Of a stretch of 64,000 nt of DNA, positions 21,697-33,600 are shown one piece after another. The notes under the pieces are model-generated. The model ran no database searches and was not told the origin of the DNA. It worked only from the letters and a program-made list of their open reading frames with translations. Every line of letters starts with the position of its first letter. Position 1 is the first letter of the stretch. The DNA lies in the NCBI RefSeq assembly GCF_021730395.1, contig NC_069373.1, positions 15,828,001 through 15,892,000 on the forward strand. Direction: 5' to 3'. This DNA comes from Mercenaria mercenaria (lineage: Eukaryota; Mollusca; Bivalvia; Venerida; Veneridae). The position numbers and the translations under genes were made by a program.

Positions 21697-24600
21697 TAAC
21701 ATCTACATCTACATCTACATCTTTCACCCAACCGTCGATTTCCGACTATCACTGGGCGGCGCTGTCAGAGAAACAGTTGTTAAAGAACTGATATGTTACA
21801 ATGTTAAAAGAATAAAAGCTAAAAAAGACAGTATGCTACAGTTAAAATGGGACAGAGGCAACAGAATTACATACTGACCACCGCCAGCCTCTCTCTAAAG
21901 ATACTGAGACTGGGGCTAGATTTAACATGAGTTGGTAGGGAGTTCCAGAGTCGGATGGTCCTAGGGAAGTAGGAGTTAGAAAAGTACTGAGTGTGAGACA
22001 TGGGGATTAAGTAATTTAGGTTTCTAGTTGGAATAAGATGAGATTGGTCGACTGCAACTGTCTGGGTCCTTATTTTATAAAACATTACTAATGAATTGTG
22101 TAACCTTCTATATGGAGTGTATTCCATTCTAAGGTTTTCAGCATTTGTGTAACACTACTGGTTGTAACTGTAGTCATACATGACGTACCTAGCAGCTGAC
22201 CTTTGGACATTTCGACTTTGCTAGTGAGGGTTTTTTGCCAAGGATGCCAGACGCTTGAACAGTACTCAAGTTGAGGCGGACATAGGTGTTATAGGCAGCA
22301 ATTTTGACCTTTTTATTATCAGTTTTGACATTTCGTTGTATGAAGCGAAGAGTGGAAGTTGCTTTGGAAGTGATACTGTCAATGTGTTTGGACCAGTTTA
22401 GATCTTTGGAAATGGTTATGCCTAAGTATTTAGCTGCCTCACAAGTTTTTAACTCTATGTTGTGAAGTTTGTAGGGGTAGACTACAGGATTTTTCTTTCT
22501 AAAAATTCTAAGGACTTCACACTTGTCCGGGTTGAACTCCATGGACCATGTCTTCTCCCAGGTTTCTAAGCTAATCAGGTCTTGTTGCAGAGATATACTA
22601 TCTGAAATGGAGTTGATGGTAAGGTATTTATGGTGTCATCTGCAAACATTCTTGCGTTACATTTGACGGAATCTGGTAAGTCATTGATATATACCAGGAA
22701 GAGACATGGCCCAAGAACAGACCCCTGGGGAACTCCAGACAGTACAGAAGTTCACTGGAAAAATGACCATCAACAGCGACTTTCTGGGAGCGGTTGGACA
22801 GGAAAGATTTGACCCATTTGGTAATTTGTGGGTTGACACCAAGGCTTTGTAGTTTATAAATTAGTCTAATGTGATCGACCTTGTCAAACGCCTTGGAGAA
22901 GTCCATGACAATAACATCTGTTTGTTGACCCTGTTCAGTGTTATTGTAAAGTTCCTGAGTGAAATTAATGAGCTGAGTCTCACAACTGTGACCTGATCTA
23001 AAGCCGTGCTGGAACTGGCTAAGTAGCTTATGCTTGTCAAATAGGTCATAAGATTGGAAACAACATGTGTTCAAGGAGTTTTGGAAGCAATGCAAGTTAG
23101 GGAAATTGGGCGATAGTTACTAGGTTTAGACTTGGGACCTTTTTTAAATACGGGGGCTACGGTGGCTTTTTTCCAATCACTGGGTACTAGGCCAGATTCG
23201 AGAGATAACCTGTATATATGGGCAAGTACAGGAGCAATTTCATGGTGGAGTTCTTTTAGGATGCGTGGGGATAATTCATCAGGTCCTGAGGCTTTATGTG
23301 GGGATAGGCCATAGAGCAGTTTTTTCCACACCTTCAGTGGTGACCTGGATCTTATTCATCATGGAGACTGGGGATGAGAGGACGTTGGAACATAAATGCT
23401 TCAGACTAAGGGGCTGGGGAGGGGAAAAGACAGATTCAAATTGTTTGTTTAAGATAGTAGCCTTTTGGATGGGGTCTGTGTAGGTAAGACCATCTGATTT
23501 AAGGGGGGCAATGCCGACATTTTCTTTTGTTGTGTCTTGATGAAGCTGTAAAACTTTTTGTTTTTACCAGGTTGTGAGTCATGGTCAAATATGACACTTT
23601 CCATATATGACCAGTATTGGGCTCTTATTTGCTTCTGGATAGAAGACTTAAGGGATTTGAATCTTTGTTGGCGGGCTGAGGAGGGAGATTTGTGTAGTTT
23701 CTGGTACAGTTTATCACGCTTATGTATAAGCCTGATAATTCTCGGGGTTAACCATGGCAAGTCGGCACGGGGTTTAGACATTTTAGATGGAATGTGTTTT
23801 GACTGGGATTCATTAAGGCAGTCCTTGAATGAATTCCACGCTACTTCAGGGTCTGAATGGTTTTCGGTGAAAAGCTAGCACCAAAAGCCTTCATGTCAGA
23901 TTTTAGCCCTTCCCAATTAGCCTTCGTGTAGAGTTTTATAGGGCGTCTAGGTTGGGTTGGGGCGGCCCCTATTAAGATTCAATTCATGAAATTAATATCA
24001 TGATCCGAGGTGGCTAGACTCGGTAGGGATTTAACCAAGTGAACATGGGATGGATGGTTTGTAAAGAAGAGATCAAGGGTGTTGGATAACCTAGTTGGGA
24101 TCTTAACTATTTGTTCAAGATTATAATGGGAATATCTTTCAATAAATTCTTCATAAAGGATCTGTTTTTACAAGTTTGTTTAGGGGACTCTTTTGACCAG
24201 TCAATGTCGGGGAGATTGAAGTCTCCAAGTAGCCATACTATGCTGCCCTTGGGTATTTTACTAAGGGATAACCAGAGTTGGGATAGGGAGTCGGCATCTA
24301 ATTCTTGGGGTTTATAGTAGGCTCCGACAAAGATATCTTTAAGGCCAGTGATGGTAATTTTGGCCCAGGTTATGTTGCATGAGTCTTGAGGTCTGGTTGT
24401 TCTTGGCTGATCAGTGAGTTAGATATAGCTATCATCACTCCTCCACCTTGACCTTCACTCCTGTCATCCCTATATACCTTATAATTAAGATTATCAGTAA
24501 ATATTTCGGAAGAACTGATGTCTGGCTTAAGCCATGTTTCTGTAAGGCAAATAACATCTGGTTTAATTTGGTCAACTAGGTGTAATTCAGGGATTTTGTT

Positions 24601-25240
24601 TTTGACAGAACGACAATTAATGTTAAGGACTGTGAGACGTTCAGATGTTTTTAGTTTAGGTTTGGGAGTAACCTTTTTCTTTTTAGGGATTGGGGTAGAT
24701 GAGGCCTTTGGGGTTTCTGGAGGCTCATGGAGGAAAGAAGAGCTATTTAAGCTGAAACTTACTTTACTGTGGTCGTGACTTAGAGGGGAATAGTAAGAAG
24801 TGTCACTGAGAGTATCTAGGGATTCAGTCAGTGAACTTGAGTGGTTTAGCGAGCCGCACTGTTGACAGTACCAGCTGAACTTTGAGTCTGAGAGTTTGTC
24901 GTAAGTATGACTGCCAATGCCTTCGCAGTCTGTGTGAAACCAAGTTTCGCAGTTGTCACACAGGATGCCTGGGTTTGGTTCAATGTCTGGGGTCTGACAT
25001 GCCAGAAGACAAAAAAGAAATAATAAGGATGTCTTACTAGCACTGGGTTTCTCTTTGTGCTTTCTAGATGGTATTACTGTTTTGAGGACGTTGGCAACTG
25101 AGATACCAACAATACTGGATTTTGGAGGGAAATGGTCGCACAGTAAATTACTCTGATTTGCTGAGCAGGGAAAAATATGATGTGCAACTATAAAGATGAA
25201 AAGGCATAACAATGTCAGCCTTAGTTCCATCCTTGCTGGA
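21697..25240 (-). mobile_element. CR1/Jockey-like non-LTR retrotransposon (LINE), broken
   Basis: Parts lie in order on the minus strand. The N-terminus has hydrophobic runs and a 2A-like DIEPNPG (24987-24967). A PHD-like finger follows (CDNC, TWFHTDC, WYCQQC; 24960-24850). Then comes an APE-type endonuclease with LNINCRS, LTETWLKPD and, in another frame, LLGDFNLPDIDW. A linker (23781-23449) leads to reverse transcriptase with [26 protein letters not shown] and catalytic FADD at 22646-22635. The C-terminal domain (22127-21867) has FPRTIRLWNSLP. The 3' end carries a (GATGTA)n tail at 21723-21700. The reading frame is interrupted by at least five frameshifts, so it is dead, but it is nearly full length. 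It sits inside the inverted-repeat element at 18.4-26.2 kb. Confidence 0.9.
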
Positions 25241-26745
25241 TTAGTATGATTCTAGACCAACCAGCAACTCTTTGTCCGAATTGTGTAATTATCCGAAAAT
25301 TGTATAGTTGCAGTACGAGTCAAAAACATCCAATAAGCTGGGAAGATAATAAGAATTATCTACACAGCTGGTTAGCTAATAAGTATCTTACCACCACCAG
25401 TTATACAAATTAAGGGTATTGTAAGAAAGTTTTAAGTAAATTATTATTTTGTGTATAGTTTACGAAAAAGTTGTGAACTGTTCTCGACGCATGCGCATTT
25501 AACTCTGTCAAAATTCAAATCAAGAGTTATGAGGATTGTTTCTTCTGGTGTAGACTTATATACATTATTGCGTGGCCAAAAATGTTGGATTTTGCCTCTA
25601 AGTTATGTGTCCACGCGCTTATTTATGTCGATAAAAAACCTCCAGTTTTGAGACCCCAACTCCAGCTGAAAAATGGCAAACCTCCAGTTTTGGGATTCTG
25701 AACTTATCACATGTATGCATACATAGATCTATGTCCTTTATAAGACAGTTAACATAACGTTCGGTCTAGTACTAAATACAATACAAACTGTGTTCGGAAA
25801 AAGACGCTCTGTGAAAATTCATTAGTGTATTTCCGAACACACAAATTACATCATTTAAAGTGGTCCATTGATCTCCATTTTTACAGCCGTGAAAACATAG
25901 TAAAATGTATACAAATGTGTTTATCTACTTATAAAAGCCACAAACAGAAATGCTTTAGACACAAAACCTTAACTCGTGATGTTCGCAACCTTATCGTTTT
26001 AAGTAATTTTTATTAACAGTGTCTGGTATACTTACTGGGTCGAAGCTTAAGCGTCACTGTAACGTGTGTGTAAAATCTATATGTAGAAACCGAGTGAGGC
26101 TTCCAATTTTAATTGTTTTGGCCGGTTTAGAACTTTGTGCAATGTCGCTGACAAAAGTTATGACGTCATGTAAGAATGTTCGGCTCAGACACGCCAGTCG
26201 GAAATGCCCGACCCCGCTCTATTGACTAATAAACAAATTGGCGGAGAAATTGTGTAGTAATTATTTATTTAAATAACATAATGACCTTTTATAATATAGT
26301 TTATTAAAGCCGGCTACATTGACTTACATGTTCATGTACGATATGGAGATATAGAGCCGGCTATATCTAGAACTACCTAGATTAAAAGTCTATAGGTAGC
26401 CAGAACCGGCTACCTATATTATAATATAGCCACTTCCTATTTGTTATTTCATTTTCAACAAAATTTAAGATATACATAACCCTAAATCTTAAGAAAAAGG
26501 TGGTCCAAACCCCTAGAAAACCTCTAAGAGGCTTGTCTAGACGTACCTCTAAAATCAGACCCGTTACCCTTTGACACGTCCTTTTTTTTTTTTTTTTTAA
26601 CCATACTGGATGCAACTAGATCTAGTATATACACACTGGTACATCAGCAATAAGCACCTGGCAATTATTGTTATACTTCTTGCATTTATTTGGCATTGTC
26701 TGGTTTGCTTTTCATTGGGTTCAATGTCACTGTAGTTAAACTTAA

Positions 26746-27419
26746 GGCAGTGGCTAGGGTTACGGTACTGTAATCCTAGCCTCCGATTCTAGGATTACGG
26801 AAGTTCCGTATTCCTAGACAACCCTATGAGATTAGGCTAGGGTTACGGAAGTATTTTAGACAGACGGAATATCTGTCTGGAAGTATTTTAGAGGAATCAA
26901 ATATATATGTTAGGACATGCATAAATGATGTTGTAAACTTAATTGTCCAACTACATCCAGGCCACATCATGAGGAGGCGCTCACTTCATGGCTCAGTTCT
27001 TTTTCTTTTCAATCTCCACAAAAAGTAATCGTGTTTGTTTGAAGGTTTTTTTTTTTTTTTTTTTTTGGTTTTTTTTTTAAATATTGTAATTTTGTTTTTT
27101 GTTTAGAGTAGTCATGATTTTGCATTTTTTCTTTCATTTTTAATCGTTTTTCTTTTTTTCTTTTCTCTTTCTTCTTTTACTAACCCACCAAACTGGCGGA
27201 TCGATAACACAAAATGATACGACAGGCATGAAAAGTGGCTATTTTAAGTGAAATAAGTAAGTTTACAACATCATTTATGCATGTCCTAACATAAATTTGA
27301 TGCCTCTTAAATACTTCCGTAATCCTAGCCTATCCCTATAGGGTTATCTAGAAATACGGAACTTCCGTAATCCTAGAATCGGAGGCTAGGATTACGGTAC
27401 CGTAACCCTAGCCACTGCC
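26746..27419. mobile_element. 674-bp fold-back element (G) with 9-bp duplication
   Basis: Arms of about 200 bases begin GGCAGTGGCTAGGGTTACGG and end in the complement. The flanks carry the perfect 9-bp duplication TAAACTTAA (26737-26745, 27420-27428). The first 13 bases equal those of element F, so G and F belong to one superfamily. Small palindromes such as GATTACGGTACTGTAATC-like stems lie within each arm. The centre holds T-rich sequence and no gene. Confidence 0.85.
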
Positions 27420-27688
27420 TAAACTTAAAGAGACCTTTGAGTTAGGTCACCCTGGCCAATGGCAATATGCACAATATACACTGAGGCAATTACCTATAGA
27501 TTCGAACATTAGGTCTATTACATGTACTGTATTGGCTAAATTTCAACTGTTGGAATGCAAGATTGGCAGCAAGATGTGCTTAGTGTGGTCAAAAAACAGG
27601 CTTGTTGATCCAATTCAAGTGACTGCTTACACAGTTTGTGGAGAGTTATCCCCCTTGAATACTCTTTCTGTTTTGTAATTTACTAAAA

Positions 27689-30600
27689 ATGTCACTCCGA
27701 AGAATAGTCAAAAACTGGACACTTTTGTCCAAAAATCATCATTGTAACAGGTGAGTTAACTTATCTACATGGTTATCTCACAATTGTCTTATGAACAATG
27801 CATTTTATATGTTCGACGTTTGTGTACGATAGTAACTTACACTATTTCGGATAGAACATTTCAGTTGCAAAAATATATTCCTACATGTATGATGTTTGAT
27901 ATTAAGAAAATGGAAGTGACTATTCTTACGGTCCCGTAAGAATAGTGAAAAGCCCACAGGTGGTTATTCCTAGTGGCTATTCTCAGATCTAGGAAAGTGG
28001 AATATTTACAGATTATCTGTAAATTGATAAATTTTTCAATCTGTAAATTTACAGATAATTAGTGTGTCTGAAAACTGATGAAATCACATTTATTCTCAAA
28101 ACCGTAGCTTGGAATTAATTGGTTTATTTACAGCATGCATAAATTAAGGTCATTTGTGGGTTTCAGCCATTATTGTTGACTTTGAGTTTTTGGCATTTTA
28201 AGAAATATCAAGGTCAACAGAAATGACTGAAAGTTACAATTGACCTTTATTTATACATACCATAAGTAAATCAGTTAATTTCAGGCAGCGATTTTGTTTC
28301 TAAATATGATTTTAGCAGTTTTCAAACACTTGATCTGTAAATTTACAGATTGAAAAATCTGTAAATTTATAGATCATCGGTAAATATTCCACTTTCCTAG
28401 ACCTGATTCTTATACGGCTCTCACGTAAGAATAGTGAAAAGCCCGCCGGAGGCTATTCCTGCGGCTCTACGTAAGTTTATCGTAAGTGTAAAATACTTAT
28501 TTTTAACCGAAATTTGTCAGAAAACGATTGTTGGTTGTACAGATGCAGATGTAAATACATAGGTTATTAATATTGAAACACTAATAAATATTAAGTGTTT
28601 TCAACCAACTGTACAACAACAATCGTTTTCCGATTTATTTAGAAGGCAAATTTCAGTTAAATGAGTATTTTACACTTACGATACAGTACCGGAAAAGTTA
28701 AGAAGTTTGGTGAAATTGTATCAGTCAAATGAACTCAGTACGATGTGTAAAACAAAACTACCAAAGGAATAACCACCTGAGGTCTTTTCATAATTTGTAC
28801 GGGAGAGCCGTAGGAATAGACACATTCAGGCTTTTCACTATTCTTATGGGAGAGCCCGTAAAAATCATTGTCAGTGATTAATCAAAGCTTTCACATGATG
28901 ACCCTCATCCTATGGCACAGCCAGATGTTTTCTTGTTTGTAGTGGTTCTTGTATAGTATAGTGGCCTCGGAAGCTCAATAATCAATTTGGAGAGCTTTTG
29001 CATGGGAAGCCAAGGTTTGAGTCCCGGTCAAGCCTGCACATTTTTCCTGAGACTGTTACATTTAGAGGTTCTACCAAGATGTTCACCCTGGGAGCAATTG
29101 CCGGGCGAAGCAGTTTAATTGGCTCGGATGTGCATCTGAATTCGGTTAACGGTCTGCGGCAGACATGGACCAGGAGTGCCAATGTCTTGCAATAAGTCAT
29201 TATTAATTAAGTGGGAAGGTGTGTAGTGGTTGTCGTATTAGGTGGCCTTTGGAAGTTCAATTTTTAGAGCGTTGGCATGGTAAGCCGGTCCCGAAGGTCC
29301 CAGATTCAAGTCCCGGTCAAGGCCGCACATTTTTCCTGAGACTGTTACAAGTTGAACCAAGACTCAAAATCATTTGTTCTAGCTATTGAAAAGAAAAGGT
29401 TTTGATTTTTAAATGAAAAACAGGTACATGTACACAAATTTGCTTACTAAGTTTAATTATAATATAGCCTATAAGAAGGTGTATTAATTAATCCTATGAT
29501 TTTAAATAAGCAAATCATATAATTCATATGCAAATCATCAGATGAGCATTTTGTTTGTAATATATGTGAATAATACTATTTTCTTTTTTACTCATTTTTG
29601 TGCCCCCCATGAGTGATGGGGGGCATATAGATTTGGTCTTGTCCGTGCTTGCGTCCACCCGAAGTTTGGACGCGCCTAGCTCAAAAAGTATTTGATATGA
29701 ATTGATGTAACCTTGCATAAGGCTTTATCATGATATGAACTTGCCCACCTCCTATTTTTGGTCTGGCTCAGCCCCCTATTTTTAGAGTTATGGCCCCTGA
29801 AATAGTCAAAAATGCACATTTTCACCTTGTGACACGCCTAGCTCAAAAAGTATTTGATATAGATTTATGAAACCTTGCATGAGTCTTAATCATGATATGA
29901 ACTTGCGCACCTCCTATTTTTCTTTTTTGGTCTGCCTCCTATTTTTAGAGTTATAGCCCCTGAAATAGGCAAAAATGCCCATTTTCACCTTGTGACGCGC
30001 CTAGCTCAAAAAGTATGTGATATAAATTGATTAAACCTTGTATGAGTCTTTGTCATGATATGAACCTGCCCACCTTCTATTTTTTGTCTGGCTCCACCGC
30101 CTGTTTTCAGAGTTATGGCCCCTAATATAGTCAGATGTGCACATTTTCACGTTTTGACGCACCTAGCTCAAAAAGTATTTAATATAAATGGTTGAAAACT
30201 TGCATAAGTCTTTATCATGATATAACTTGCACACAGTCTCTTATTTTTTGGTCAGCTCTATCCTTTATTTTTAAAGTTATGACCCCTGAAATAGTAAAAA
30301 ATGCACATTTTCACCTAATTATGTGCCTCGCTCAAAAAATATTTAATGTAAATTCATGAAACCTTGCTTGAGTCTTTATCATGATTTGACCTTTCACATT
30401 TGGCATTCTTCTTGAGAATCTTTGGGCTTATTACAGAGTTATGGCCCGTGAAATAGCCAAAATAGTGGACTTTTTGTTTGTGATGCACATAGCTCAAAAA
30501 TATATGGCCTAGAATAATGAATCCTTTCCATAAAATGTTTGTTTAGGCTAAACCCCATTAACACTGCAAACATTTGAAATATTGCCGCTTATTTGTGACA

Positions 30601-33600
30601 AATGTACCAATGGGGGGCACACCCTGTGTCCTACAGACACATTCTAGTTTCAGCATGTATAAAAAATTATGCATAAAATGTAACAATGTTAAAGCGCTTG
30701 CATGACAAGAGCTGTTGGAGGTCAGCAATGCTTGACTGTTTAACAGCCTTGACAATTGAAAGAATACAAAAGTCGAACAAGGGGGATAATTTTGTAAAAA
30801 TGCAAAACAGGGTTATGGAACCTGCACAGTGCTTATCAGCTCATGACAGTTGACAAGTGTATTAAGATTCAATCCCTTCCCATTAGTGGATACTGATCGA
30901 GATCCCACTGCTACTTACATGTAAGAATTTAACCAAAACTGCTAAGTCGAAAAAGGGGCATAATTGTGTAAAATGCAAAGTAGAGTTATTGAACCTTTGC
31001 ACTGCATGTCATATCATGACAGTGAACAAGTGTGTGAAGTTTCAATCCTTTCCCATTAGTGGATACCGAGATACAAGCTTACATACAAAAACTTAACCAA
31101 AAATTGCTAAGTCGAAAAAGGGGCATAATTTAAAAAAAAAATGCAAAGTAGAGTTATGGGACCTGCACAGTGTATGTTAGATAATGACAATGAGCAAGTA
31201 TGTGAAGTTTTAATCCATTCCCATTAATGGATACAGAGATACCAGCTTACATACAAAAACTTAACCAAATCGGGAAGCAGACGCTGATGCACGGGTGAGT
31301 TCAATAGCTCTACTATTCTATGAATAGTTGAGCTAAAAAATGATTCCAAGTATAAATTTTCCAAAGGCTCGGATCAGTGAGAAGGCTTGGAATTATGAGA
31401 AGGTATAGTGACAACTTTATGACAACTGTATAATTATAACTTTTCCCTGGCAATTATCATATGCACTTGTAACACAGTACAAGGATATTGATTACCTGAC
31501 TCCCAGCCACTTCCTTCATTTTTAGCTCATCTGATTTTTTGGAAAAAAATGATGAGTTATTGTCATTACATGATCGGCGTCAGTGTCAGCATCGGCGTTG
31601 GCATTTCCTGGTTAAGTTTTATGTTTAGGTCAACTTTTCTCCTAAACTTTCAAAGCTATTGCTTTAAAACTTGCAACACTTGTTCACCATCTAAAGTGGA
31701 CTATGTACAGCAAGAAATATAACTCCATCCTGCTTTTTGCAAGAATTATGGCCCCTTTTGGACTCAGAAAATATCAGTTTTCATGGTTAAGTTTTATGTT
31801 TAGGTCAACTTTTCTCATTAACGGTCTAAGCTATTGATTTAAAACTTGAAGCAGTTATTCACCATTAAAAGCTAACTCTGCACAACAAGTACCATAACTC
31901 TACATTGCTTTTTGCAAAAATTATTGCTCCTTTTGGACTTAGAAAATCATAGTAGGACAATAGACAGAGACAAAAAAATCAGATGAGCGTCTGCACACAC
32001 AAGGCGGTGCTCTTGTTAGAATTAGCATTTGATAGACACAAGGTCTATAACTCTGGCACCAATTTTTCATGAAGTATGCTCCCTATTTACTTAGAATTTT
32101 AGGTTAATTTTGATGCATTTTCACTCTATCTCTGTCATTACAGTTATGTACTTTCAAGATAATATCAAAACAGAAACATTTCCATTTCAGACATTTTGTC
32201 AGGTTTAGAAAAAGAACAAAGGCCCCAGAAGTGATTGAAAAATATCTTGACCCAGAAATGCATCCAAGTTTATCAAGTAAAATGACTTTGTTGAGCCAGC
32301 AGGAAGATGATCATATCTACATTACCAGATACAGCGGGCTAGGATTTGGTTTACAAAACAATGTCAGATTATCTGGACCAACAGTATTCTTCCCACGTAA
32401 TGCTCTCAAGTGGAAAGTGAGTATGATAGCCCATTGCTTGGTCAATTCTGGTGACAGGTCAGTCATTCTGAGTATTGCTTGTTGCAAGATTTTTTACATG
32501 GATAAGCTTTGAATATAGGCTTTGAATATAGGCTGGTAATCTGTAATGTTATGCTGTTGCTTTTAGCTCATTTGAGGATTTTCAGGCCTGGGATTTGTCA
32601 GGACTGGTCCTGATTTCAGGCTTTTGACTGCCATAATATCCTTATATCATTCTATTGGAAAAATAAATTTCAGGTTTGAGAATGTAGATTTTCAGGTTTT
32701 TAATTTTTGACTGAATCCCAGACTTGATTTTACTCAGGTGAGTTTCTGCGGTCACTCTGAGTCCATCATCGTTCATTGCCATCAGCATTTTACTTGAGCG
32801 ACTTCTCATATAAAACTACTAGTAAAAAATACACCAAACTTGAACTTTATCCTGCTTGCCTAGACCTCTTTCAAGTTTGTTCAAAAAGTTCTTCTCGACT
32901 GCATCTATGGGCTGCCAGAGCCAGAAGTAGAAAAAACCTTCAAACAACTTATCACGAACCAGTGGGTCGATCTTAACCAAGCTTGGTCTGTAATATTCTG
33001 GTATGAACCTATCTGAACTTTGTTCAAGTGGTTCTACATGACTGCACTTCATGAATGCTAAAGCTGAAATAGAAGAAACTCTAACCTTTAAGCTGCTGGT
33101 GGCAAGTGATTCTGCCTTGTACAATCAGAATTTGTATTGAATGTGCATTTTATCCATAACATAGATATATAATTAAAAATATTTTCTGTTTTAGATATTT
33201 CGTCCATCTGATATTAATGAGAGGTCATTGAGTTTGTTTTCTCTGATAACTCCTAAATTAGGTAAGAAATGTTTCAGTTAAATGTATTTGAAAGAGCGTG
33301 ACCTGCTATGTTATGGCAGTGTTTGTCCAAAATGTTCTCAATATGCTTTGGAATTGGACCTATTATAAGATCTGTAACTGTTGTGGTCATGCACATCATC
33401 CACAAATTTGCCTCAATTCGTATCCTGTGTTCAATAAACTTTGTCAGAATGATTTTGGGCATAATATCTTGGCTTAAGCTATTGATTTCTTTAAATTGCA
33501 AAAATTGACAATGTCTGCTTTCATACATGTGCCAAACTTAGCCAGAATGTCTGTGGGCATAATATCTGGGCCAAGTTTGATTACCAGCCAGATTGCCACA

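Larger units (their letters stand above)
18416..26222. mobile_element. element (D) with 23-bp terminal inverted repeats
   Basis: The left end AGAGCGGGGTCGGGCATTTC continues CGA and is matched perfectly by the complement of the right end. The flanks allow either TA or ATT as target duplication. The motif TTTCCGAAC recurs inside near both ends (18434, 18606, 18649, 25829). Without the LINE the element is about 4.2 kb. No transposase is visible and the superfamily is open. Confidence 0.6.
17575..26437. mobile_element. 8.86-kb TIR element (F) with 9-bp duplication
   Basis: The element begins GGCAGTGGCTAGGTAGCCGG and ends with CCGGCTACCTATATTATAAT then ATAGCCACTTCC. The inverted arms can be followed for about 150 bases. 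The 9 bases TATTTGTTA stand directly outside both ends (17566-17574, 26438-26446). A 9-bp duplication with long terminal repeats fits Mutator-like (MULE) elements. No transposase was found; the interior is filled by other insertions, including the LINE. Confidence 0.75.
16628..26590. mobile_element. old fold-back element (E), split by a later insertion
   Basis: The left end (AAGGAAGTGTCTAGGGGTAC) and right end (complement AAGGACGTGTCAAAGGGTAA) are inverted relatives. The inner arm TTTTGTTGAAAATGAAATAA at about 16.72 kb pairs with its complement at 26.45 kb. The pairing continues through the TATTTGTTA that flanks the inserted element, which shows E was there first. E itself is about 1.1 kb and includes a TA-flanked MITE and a poly-G run. 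Confidence 0.6.
27912..28866. mobile_element. composite of nested hairpins (H)
   Basis: The unit CCCGTAAGAATAGTGAAAAG-like occurs three times: forward at 27.92 kb, forward at 28.41 kb, and inverted at 28.85 kb. Between them sit a 415-bp hairpin (27.99-28.40 kb) and a 215-bp hairpin (28.48-28.69 kb). The outer ends resemble GGAAGTGACTATTC, close to the ends of elements E and G. It lies at the start of NDUFAF3 intron 1, about 160 bases past the donor. Confidence 0.65.

Noticed and set aside
22630-23878. Several plus-strand frames of 60-106 codons
   Set aside because: They are antisense to the LINE reverse transcriptase and linker.
17575-26437. A large Polinton or virus-like element
   Set aside because: No integrase, polymerase, capsid or protease frame is present, and a 9-bp duplication does not fit; the size comes from nested insertions.
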